From NCBI RefSeq assembly GCF_022581195.2, contig NC_061462.1, positions 8,990,001 to 9,054,000 of the forward strand: a DNA stretch of 64,000 nucleotides. Reading direction: 5' to 3'. Position 1 is the stretch's first letter, and each line of letters starts with the position of its first letter. The DNA comes from Helicoverpa zea (Eukaryota; Arthropoda; Insecta; Lepidoptera; Noctuidae). The notes under the pieces were generated by a model. The model was not told the origin of the DNA. It saw only the letters and a list, made by a program, of their open reading frames with translations, and did no database searches. The position numbers were made by a program, and so were the translations under genes. Positions 55,101 through 64,000 of the stretch are shown here, piece by piece.

Positions 55101-57014
55101 TTTGGCTGGCAATTTTGATGATTCTTCGTCATTTAAGGCTAGAAACAAAATGTACAAAATCTATAAATCACCACTTTAATCTCAGAATAAGAAACTTAAC
55201 TTATCTTTCAGATCACATGTTAAGTAAGGAGCTTTGGGCAGGCGACATGGGCAAGCGTGGCGCCAAGACTGCACTCTCGCTAATCATGCAAGGAAAACAT
55301 CCGTATTATGCGTGAGATACATTTTATAATTTATTTAGAGTTTTATCTACTTCGCAAACTTACATGTAAATAATCAGTTTAGTTGTCGCCAAGTCGCCAC
55401 CTCAGCAACTAAACCTTAGTCCGAAGAATCCTAATGTACATCTATACTAATATTATAAAGAGGAAAACTTTGTTTGTTTGTTTGGTTGTAATGAATGGGC
55501 TCAAAAACTACCCGACAGTTTTTAAATATTCTTTCATCATTCGAAAGCTACATTATCCACGAGTAACATAGGCTATATTTTATCCCGGTACGGGCAGTAG
55601 TTACCACGGGACGCGGGTGAAACCGCGGGAAAACGGCTAGTTTTTTAATATAAAATAAATATCTATAAATAATTCTAATAGGTACTGCTCTGAATAATGT
55701 AACTGCCTTTTTCGCAAAAAAAGTACGAGTGTTTACTACCAGTATTGGGGCTATAGTGGGACCTGCACATACCAAACCTCCGACGTTTTAACTTATATGC
55801 AAAACATAAGTAATTCTATTTGTGACGTATGAAACTACTCAGATACCTAACTGCAGTCTACACAACCACTAAACACGTTTAGACCACCACTTCATTGTTG
55901 GTACTTCTCGCATCGCACGGATCGGTCGCGCGGGGTAACTTCTGAGCTCAACTGCTCGACACGCCTCACGTTGTTATCGCACTCAACAAGTCACTAGGGC
56001 AATTCAATTCAATTCAATTCAATGTCTTTATTTGTGTGTGTCTTAAAATTAAACATGTTAGAGCTCTATGTTCTACCAAATGGAATTGGTGTACAAATAA
56101 TTTTAATCCTATTGAGTTTATATAAAATCATAGTGTTTCTATTTTATCATTTAGAAATATTTCAACGGAGTAATATGCCTTATCTATTAGAAATGTAATT
56201 AATCTACGTTTAAAAATACTAATATTTAGTTCTTATACTTTTTGGAAGATTGTTATAAATTTTTGGAGCCATTGCAAAAATACTGTTTTTATAAAATGTA
56301 GTCTTAGACCTTATTACATGTAACTGATCACAACGACGTTGACTGGTTACTTGGTCAAATTTATTTAAATTATTTTTTACAAACATGCTTGTTTCGTAAA
56401 TGTATAGTGAGGGCATTGTTAATATTTTTAAATTCTTAAAATGCATGTAGGGGCCCCCATCGTCTGCAGAATACTTACTTGCCTTTAAACATTCTGTTAC
56501 TCAGTATTTTTATTCGGCAATTCAGAATCGATAAGAAAATTAACTCGCGATATTCAAGTAACAAAGATAAATATTCGCTGCAGCTTTTTCTAAATGTCCC
56601 GAGGGTAATAATGTTCATATCTAGCAAAAATAAACTTTTATATATAGATCTGAGATTTGATACGTATTATTTTTATATTAGAAGCGTTGGTAATCAAAAT
56701 ATCAAATACACGAACGCCTCCATTATTTACAGAAATATATTAAAACTTGTATTTGGGTAACATTGTTGTAACTTTGGAAGCAAAATATTCAAACCTCCGC
56801 CTTTGTGTCACATCCAGTGTCGTGGCCAAGGCACTGAAGAATAGAGCCAAAGAATGTCAGAAGCTGCTAAAAGGAAAATTTCCAAACTTCCTCACGTTGC
56901 GAAGATTTCTTCCAAGTTATTTATAATTCAGGAGTTTTACTCAATTCATGTTATCGTGTACATTGCAGGGAAGAGGGGCACTATTGTCCGTACGGCAAAA
57001 GGGGACGGTGGTGA
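52158..57014 (+). CDS. Unrecognised secreted precursor with amidation/dibasic sites, six coding exons, 145 aa
   Basis: Exons are 52158-52254, 52935-53000, 53569-53607, 53656-53745, 55212-55311 and 56969-57014 (TGA), with 146 codons. Exons 2, 3 and 4 (66, 39 and 90 bp) are flanked by phase-1 introns and could be skipped without frame loss. The signal peptide is MRETFISILALLAIAPCA, followed by an acidic/neutral spacer. There is a dibasic site RKR at 89-91, then Gly-Lys-Arg at 111-113 and again at 140-142. This predicts two amidated peptides: TGNAFKNHMLSKELWAGDM (92-110) and a 26-residue one (114-139) ending GHYCPY. Cysteines at 20 and 137 (17 falls in the signal) could pair. A possible non-coding last exon starts at 57809, with AATAAA at 57994. 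I do not recognise a known insect neuropeptide family. Introns hold several transposons. Neuropeptide or peptide hormone is inference from architecture. Confidence 0.65.
53776..54483. mobile_element. 708-bp GC-rich insertion with exact 18-bp target duplication
   Basis: TTAATTTTGATTTATAAT occurs at 53758-53775 and 54484-54501 and brackets a GC-richer block (CGGGACTACAGAGTCCCGG, then CCCGCGGGGTCGCTACTCCC, then GCCCTGCGGGGCGTG). There are no terminal inverted repeats, no poly(A) tail and no ORF of note. A long duplication fits LINE-type retroposition, perhaps an R1/R2-like non-autonomous element or a LINE UTR. The orientation is unknown. It begins 30 bp after the donor of exon 4 of the precursor gene. 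Confidence 0.75.
55441..55640 (+). mobile_element. Complete Lep1-like Helitron, 200 bp
   Basis: Begins TCTATACTAATATTATAAAG and ends GCGGGTGAAACCGC (hairpin), then GGGAAAACGGCTAG. The flanking bases are A before and T after, the Helitron A^T target. There is no coding capacity, so it is mobilised in trans. It is the most complete of several Helitron ends in the window (14675, 36845, 39335, 41077). It lies in intron 5 of the precursor gene. Confidence 0.88.
56001..56470 (-). mobile_element. CR1-like LINE 3' fragment
   Basis: The - strand frame 56446-56219 reads ILTMPSLYIYETSMFVKNNL, then APKIYNNLPKSIR, the usual end of CR1/Jockey-type ORF2. It is followed by the 3' UTR and a (TTGAA)n tail, visible on + as AATTCAATTCAATTC at 56001. 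It is in intron 5 of the precursor gene, antisense to it. Confidence 0.75.
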
Positions 57015-57808
57015 TAGGTAATTCAGACTTTTTTCCTCAATTTCTGTGTTGGTTGAGTGCTTTTGTAAGTCTGCTTACTTAGAATGCTTGCGGATGTTCC
57101 TTATTAGATACGAACTCATAGAGTATTTCAAAGGAAATAAAAATGTGTTATTCCATTAAACTAGGTACGGTGAAGAAAATATAGCCTATTTAGATAAAAC
57201 GAAAAAAGTCAGTGAACTATTTTAATAAAAACATAAAAGCACCTCAAGGCTAACATGAAAATAATAATTTAAAATTCGCAAACGATTATGTTAGTGGCCT
57301 CTATTTATTTTAATATTAGTTATTTGTATAATAAAACAGAACATGGTTAGTTCCAGGCTTAATAGTATTTATCTTACAAAATATGTTATACTGAAACTAA
57401 AGCACATGAACAACTGACGACTAAAAAGAACGTAGGTAGATATCAGATAGTATTATTCTCACTAAGAGACATGTTCCCAACCTTTCACCGTCCATACCAA
57501 AAGCCGATTTCAATTAATTCTAATCTTTGAAATAGTCAATTTTGATGAAATTCTGACATTAGATTAGATATTTGGATAAATCTTTGTCGTTAGAAATATT
57601 CTTTATCAGAATTTATACTTCAACAACATCAAACGTCACATAATATGAAAGGTGGTTTTCTACCAATACAATTTTGTCTGCTGTCTACATAATTTTATTT
57701 AATGATAACGTTTATACCTACATACGGCCTTCAGACATGTCAACCCAGAATACACATTACATCTCTTTGTAAAATAACTTTGAAATTGTTTTCATATATT
57801 TGTTTCAG

Positions 57809-58010
57809 TACTGAAAGTCCTCGGGGAGACAACAATATGGAGCCAGTAGAATAGAACAAAGTATATAATATTGCATATAACTGTTATAACCTCACTAGTC
57901 AAACAATATATAGTAGTAACTAGTACATTATCTGTGACCTAAATATTATTTCAACGGTGGACTTCAATTAGTAAAGTGCAAAATGTTGAATTGAATAAAA
58001 TTGTGAAAAT
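57809..58010 (+). other. Probable last exon / 3' end of the precursor gene
   Basis: Acceptor ATATTTGTTTCAG precedes TACTGAAAGTCC, and AATAAA follows at 57994-57999. With donor TAG|GTAATT (57018) the exon is 3' UTR. With weaker donors ACG|GTGGTG or GTG|GTGATA near 57006-57011 it would instead add a short tail ending NNMEPVE. I cannot choose between them from sequence. Confidence 0.45.
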
Positions 58011-58019
58011 ATAGCGTTT

Positions 58020-61000
58020 GATGGTTGTTTTATTTTCAATTTGAATTGCTTGTTCTAGTTTAGTTTTCATGTTACTGTATAAATATGAAAGTAGGCTCCG
58101 AATATTGCAGTAATTTATTAAATCAACATTGATGATAGCGGGGATGGTTGATATGTAACGAATACCAATTATGAAGTTCACAATGATATCTACCTATCGA
58201 ATTCAATCGTAATTGAGTATTCTTTAGCTCCAAGTACATGTATGTACCTAAAATCACAGTGGTAGGTGTGTTCGAGAGATAAACATCTCATTTTATAGAA
58301 ACATAGTAAGTCCAGCAATCTACAAGAAGTCATAACAATGTATTTACAAGTACGATCTAACAGCTGCAGGCGTTATTTTGTGTACGAACACTTATGCACG
58401 AACTTGTACTATAAAAGAAAATTATGTTTAGTACACGAGCCATTCGCAACTGTTCGTTTATGCATTCAGACTCTAAGACAATGTTATAAAGTTTAGAGAG
58501 CTCGTTGAGCACTTTCGCGGAGTTAAGCGGAATGAACGCGAGCACTATTTGATTTCAGTGGAATTGAAAATTTTGTTCGCGACTGTACTTTGCATAGATT
58601 TTAACAAGATGGCTCGTTGAAAACAATACATTATTCTAGAACAATTGTCTTCACTTAAAATTGGTACTTACTGTCCTAGACTGAACAATGAAGAAGACAG
58701 TTTTCTAAATGAAATTATTATTGTGTGACCGTGGATACAAAATAGGAGAACAATAATTTTCCTGTAACAATATTCATTTTAAGGAACAGAGTATATAAGT
58801 AGGTAGCTATTTATTTGGACTGAAGAAGAAAGCAAAATATGCAAGACCACACTCATAAGCAAAATGCTCTATTCTATTACGGCCGACGTACACATTTTTT
58901 TTCAAATATTTACAATTCGCGTCTCCCAACAAGAGGAAACTTTTAACAACAAAACGCCAACCGTTGTACAAGGCTGATAGTGGTAGAGAGGTTGGCAGAC
59001 ACAATCAGTTTGGATAGCATAATATCGTGAGTGGCTCGCAGTCTGCCAGACCCCCAATTCTATCCCCTGAGATGTTCTCCAGACCCTGTCAGCATCGATT
59101 TCCTCTCCCATCCACTTATCAGCGCACTTTTTTGGTTTCTCGATAAACTGGAGTAGGGATCATCTAGTTACGAAGTTCGGAACTTGCATAATAGCGTTAG
59201 CCAGTCCTAAGGAAATTATAGTCTATGCTGTCGGGAATTGTTTGTTCAAATACTGAGAGACCTATCTTCATAAATCAATGTTGTTTGAATGAAAGAGCAA
59301 AGAGCGTGACTTCATTTTCGAATCTTAGTTCGCAAATCCTCACAACACGCTTTCAAGTTCCCAAATCAACACACAAATTAAATGAAAGAAGCAACTTTTA
59401 AATTAAAGACAGGCTTCAACCATAATTGAAACTTAGTCTCGGCAAACAATTTCTCTAATTTGATTCTATTTCGTTGGAAATTAATAAAGGACGTGCGTCG
59501 CGTACCAAGTCCCGCTGGCAGCCATGACGACTCGCTCAATTCGTCCGGCTGTTACAAATTATAGCGCCTTATTAATTATAGCGGTTAAATAATTATAACG
59601 TGCCGCCTGAGAAACTTTCCTACCAAATTGCAAGACTTCGCCAGAAATGAAATAATTATACTCCGATAAATTATGTCTTCCAATGACAGCACCGAGTTTT
59701 GCCAAAGTTAAGTTAATAGTTGTGCGCGCTCGGCCAGTATCTTTATTAGAGTAAAATAACGGAAAAGTGCCATTCAGTGACGCTGCTCACGTACTTAGTA
59801 TTAATTTTGGGTTTATTGAATAATACGTGACCCACATAAGCAATCTGTACACACTACACTTGATAGAGGTTTCACAAAATTGCGTCCACTCAAGTGGATT
59901 GGGTCACTTATTCCTAATAGAAGGTGTTTCCCGACCTGAAGACCCTTTGCGAAGGTCTAGTTACATAATCACTGTCTGTTTTAGGTACCATGTACTAAAT
60001 TATTTGGGAAAATTACCGTCGAAAGATCAATAAAGTAAATATAATAGCGGTCCTTGACCCCTTTAGTAGAAACAAAATGTCCGAAACAATTTTGTGTAAT
60101 GCGAAAAATTCCGATGAGGGTGTTCGAAGTTCGCCTGTTGTGTACTTAATGACGTTAAGCGTCCTCAAACGCGACAGGGTTAAAAGCTTGTTTCGTGAAA
60201 GCGTACCTAATGTCAAATAACAACAAGAGCCCTTCGTGAGAGATGAAAAAGTAAATTGTGAAGCTGGTGGGAGCGTCGGAGCCCATTTACTGTGGAACTT
60301 GTGAAAACTCGCTACAAACGACGGGACAAGCGGCTTTTAACGATGTCTGACGATCGACGAGCCCCCCTCCCCTCTACCCTTAGGCTATGCCTCGCCGCGC
60401 TACGCACATTACTTGTAACGCTAATTTCATCGGTCTTGTCTTTAGCAAACTTTTATATTAACCAATTTATAATTTATATATATTTTTAAAGCCATCGTCC
60501 TCCAGATGGACGCTTAAAACGAGTGACGAGTAAGCATTTGCTCTAATTGTGCACTGAAATAAGTACTTAAAACAAAATTGTTTCAACTACACTGTTCGCA
60601 AAATTGTAAGCAAACAGGCCCATTAGGCTGCTTAGATGCGATTTTTTTGCAAATTACTGCAGTTAGTTGATTATTCTCATCAGAACCATGAGCATGTGGC
60701 ATGGGGACAAAATAATATCGTTGACAAAATAGTTCTCTATCACTTTCTCCTTATATTCGCTAGTCATTCTGTGTACGGAACCCGAAATGAGCGTCATCGA
60801 ATTGAGTGGCTCACGTACTCTGTATCAATTTGTAGGGACGTGCCCGAGATGGCAATAGTGTGGCACCGGCCAAATTAGAGCCTTATTCTTTTACCCCACG
60901 GTAATGATCGCCGTTTAATTAAACTAATGAGGTTTCTGTAAAGGTTTTATTAATTTCGGTACGCCGTTTCGGTTACCACTAATGGAGAGTAGGCCCTTTT

Positions 61001-63999
61001 ATCGAACGATTTGTTGTCCATAATATGGATGTATCGGAGTGATTTCGTTCGATTGCACAGTTAAGCGTTCACTTGTGTAGATTTTGTGTGTGTTAATGGG
61101 AAATTTGTGAGTTAATATACACTGCACAGCCTATGGCGATTGGAATTAAATCAAAATTGTTAATTTAGGAAATTGAAAATTTAGCGGTTCACGTACCCAT
61201 TAGCGTTTGTCATCGATTGAGGCTGTGTTTGCACAATATTATTTCCTATTCATGGCAACAGCGGGTAACTAAAGCTTTGTGTGGCGGGTACATAGATATC
61301 TAACAACTTTACAAATAATGTAAGTAGGTATATGTGCTATAAAATATACCTACCTATAGCTTGGCAGTAGAATAAAACAATTAAACTCCCTCACCAGCGA
61401 GATCTATAGAAACGGCATAAAGAACTCCAATAAATATTGAACAAAGGCACAAATTTCGCAAAGGGCTGAAGTTAATACGAGTTTGGTGTGCTCGATAATA
61501 ATCTCGGATCCTTGAACCTGGAACAAACGACTCCAAACCTAGGAACAGATAAGAACTTTCCAGTCTTTTGATATAAACTTTTAAAGCCATGATTCAAAGA
61601 AAATGGCCACCACAAAGACAATGGCATAAACATGAATCTTGATAATATGGCGGGAACTTGCGGCGCAGACGGCTGTTAATAATGTTTACGGTTTTAAAGC
61701 AAGATTTATTTTGAATTTGAACTTGGAATTATATGAAAGCGCAATATCTTATTCAGCTTTTTCTAGAGATATGAAAAATATTATTTTTTATCGTGCTTTT
61801 TTATAATGTAAACGCAATCATTTTGTCTATTAAAGTATTACTGATTCTACGAAGATTTGCCATTTAAAATGAAATGCTATGAAAAAAACGCTTTTGTGAA
61901 ATTTCGCTATACAGTACCAAAATTCGTTGATGTTTGAAAAGATAATACTGTCTGTTTTCACCACTCATCGAAGTGAACACTTCGTATCGCATTTGTAAGG
62001 ACCTGAATCGATATGTCAAAGATCGATGACCGTCCCACCACTAGTGGAAACCTTTTGTATACACAGTTCTAGGTGTGAATCAAGAAGGCCATCTCCACAT
62101 GGCAAAGTTTCCAGTATTAATGTCGTAATTACACCGATATGGCGCTGCAGTTACCTAAGCGCGAATATTCGGCCGAACGCGCCGGCAATTAATATTGCTT
62201 TCTGGCGTTATTCGCATTAATTTAACTTAACAATACAAACTTGGCGTTTTGCGTGACTAAATGGCACCAAGAAGGAGCCCCCTGTACCAGAACAAGGAGG
62301 TTTCTTAATGTGATTAATCGTTGTCGTATACTGGTGTGATTTTGGTTATAATGGCTTGTATTGAGGAACATAATAGTTACTAAGAGACGGCTGAGCAGTG
62401 AGGAATGTGATTAATATTAACATTATTTGTAGCTGTAATATACCTAATTATTTGAAATAATAGCGATAAAGGAAAGGCAGAGTTTGCTTTCTGTTGAATC
62501 ACTTTGGCAAAAAGCGCAGTGGAAAATCGTTGTTGTAGGTGAAAACGTAATGAAAAGATTGAAGATCATGCAATAAAAAGTGTTGAATAAATATCTAAGG
62601 AATGCAATGATGATATGCATAAGGAGCAGTTGCCTACATTACTTAGTTTGTTTTATTACATTACTTAATTAATTATGGCTCCAATTAAAACAAAAAATGG
62701 AATCAGCCGGTACCGTCGGTACCCATACAAATTAAAATTACAACCTAACAAGCGCCCTATTTTCACAAACTGTAATATTGAACCAGCATTTTATGAAAAT
62801 GTCGAATGAATTGTTGATTTTGTGTGAAAAGCAGATAAATTACGGAACAAACTCAGCCGAACTTCCCGATATTGCAGCGTTTGTATATAAAGAGTATTTT
62901 GTAAACGTTATGGAAGTTTTGATGTTATGTTACACGCAGCTAAGTATACATATAAAACAGAAGACTAATGCAGAAATTTTAGGGTCTCAATACATAGATG
63001 AAATACAGTGTACTAGGAATAACCGAAAGGATATAAAATATTAAAACCCCAATTCAAGTTTCGAAACACTTTATTTTACTCAGCAATTCAAAACTATTTT
63101 TATTCCATTTATTACCCAATAAACTAAATAAAGTGAGCGTATTACAAACTTTTTTCTGCATCGTTTACAGGAAAAATTAAAAAGTCAGCAACAAAGTAAG
63201 TACAGGCAACAACAGGAGTGCTATCAACTGTTGTTACGGCGTCCGTCAACTGTCAGTCAGCGCGTGACCGAGTACTGATGCAGGCACGCTCCGGCTGACA
63301 GGTAATCAGCGAGTGTAATACGCTAACACGCTGCGAGGGGATGTCATATTGCATTTTGAACGATCGACTGGAAAGTAGCTGTTTCGTTTTCTGTAGGTGC
63401 TAATATAATAAAGAGGAAACATTTTTTGTTCGTTGTAAAAGCTCCAAAAGCTATAGGTACGTCACACATTGCGTAAGTATTTTTTTCGGTTTAAAGTTCG
63501 ATCGCATTTCCATCCGCGTCGCTGGAGATCTTCTTCCCGTATAACTACCTAAATAATAAAATTAAATATGTGACTGATGCAGATATAAAAGACATGTTTA
63601 TTTTTCTGATGCGTAAACAATTAAGTGTCGCTTCCTTCCTCAAACAGGGAACTTCAAACAGAAACTAACGTACAACTAACAACAATATGATAAGGAAAAA
63701 CATTATAATTGAACATACATAACAACAATGCGAATGGCGTCATTAGTAGCAGAAAACGGTGCTCGAAAACGTCCCCGCCCACGACTCCTTCCTTATGATA
63801 TTTCACGTCAAGAAACATAAACAAAAACAAAGGAAGCTCGGCAATGTTTTCACAATAAATCCGAGGGAAACTAACATTGGAACTGTGATACGGAATTACG
63901 GAGTTTGACTTTTTGCTTTACAGAAAGTTAGTGTAGTTTACGAAATGATGACTTGGAAAACCTTTTGTTGTTGGTATGTAGACAATCGGTAGTATGTAC
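58020..63999. other. Intergenic, no gene recognised
   Basis: Only short frames occur. The longest with no stop (62778-63044, 88 codons) is AT-rich and has no recognised domain or splice context. AATATAATAAAGAGGAAACATTTTTTGTT at 63402 resembles the start of a decayed Lep1-like Helitron. No tRNA, rRNA or clear TIR element was seen. Confidence 0.4.
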
Positions 64000-64000
64000 G

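Noticed and set aside
62778..63044. 88-codon + frame
   Set aside because: AT-rich, no recognised domain, no promoter or splice context. A chance frame cannot be excluded.
1..64000. CRISPR arrays, bacterial operons, rRNA genes
   Set aside because: Spliced eukaryotic genes throughout. No regularly spaced direct repeats or rRNA sequence seen.

Overview
This window looks like lepidopteran nuclear DNA. It is AT-rich, has small exons with GT-AG introns, and carries moth-type repeats: Lep1-like Helitron ends, RTE LINE stubs ending in (GAT)n, CR1-like LINEs ending in TTTTGA/TTGAA repeats, tRNA-derived SINEs and maT mariner. A noctuid-like moth is my guess, from repeat style only. Five complete genes and one gene fragment were assembled by hand from splice sites, reading phase and conserved motifs.

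Layout. (1) 175-10862 and 15306-17589: a fatty acyl-CoA desaturase cluster. A frameshifted first exon of a third paralogue lies on the - strand at the left edge. A complete 386-aa gene runs on + (2808-10862), and a convergent 395-aa paralogue runs on - (17589-15306). Their four internal exons have identical lengths. Intron 3 of the + gene has grown to 6.2 kb by insertion of an apparently intact CR1-like LINE. (2) 19177-20797 and 21366-30391: two tandem + strand trypsin-like secreted serine proteases with identical intron phases. The second carries an intact RTE-like LINE ORF directly before its catalytic-serine exon. (3) 31390-43536: a + strand tetraspanin of the TspanC8 type (eight cysteines in the large loop), with two alternative exons for the end of the loop plus TM4 and a possible alternative last exon. 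Its introns hold a 682-bp hAT-type element, a 2.6-kb unclassified DNA transposon containing a nested R1-like LINE, a maT mariner, Helitron pieces and a small MITE. (4) 43537-52040: repeat-poor to ordinary intergenic DNA with no convincing gene. (5) 52158-57014 (last non-coding exon to about 58010): a + strand gene for an unrecognised 145-aa secreted precursor with two Gly-Lys-Arg amidation/cleavage sites, a candidate neuropeptide or peptide-hormone gene. (6) 58020-64000: no gene recognised.

The desaturases (ER lipid metabolism), secreted proteases, tetraspanin (membrane trafficking) and secreted precursor show no shared pathway. The cluster structure reflects local duplication of desaturases and of proteases. 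Most of the remaining structure comes from transposons, many with clean target-site duplications that allow insertion order to be read.
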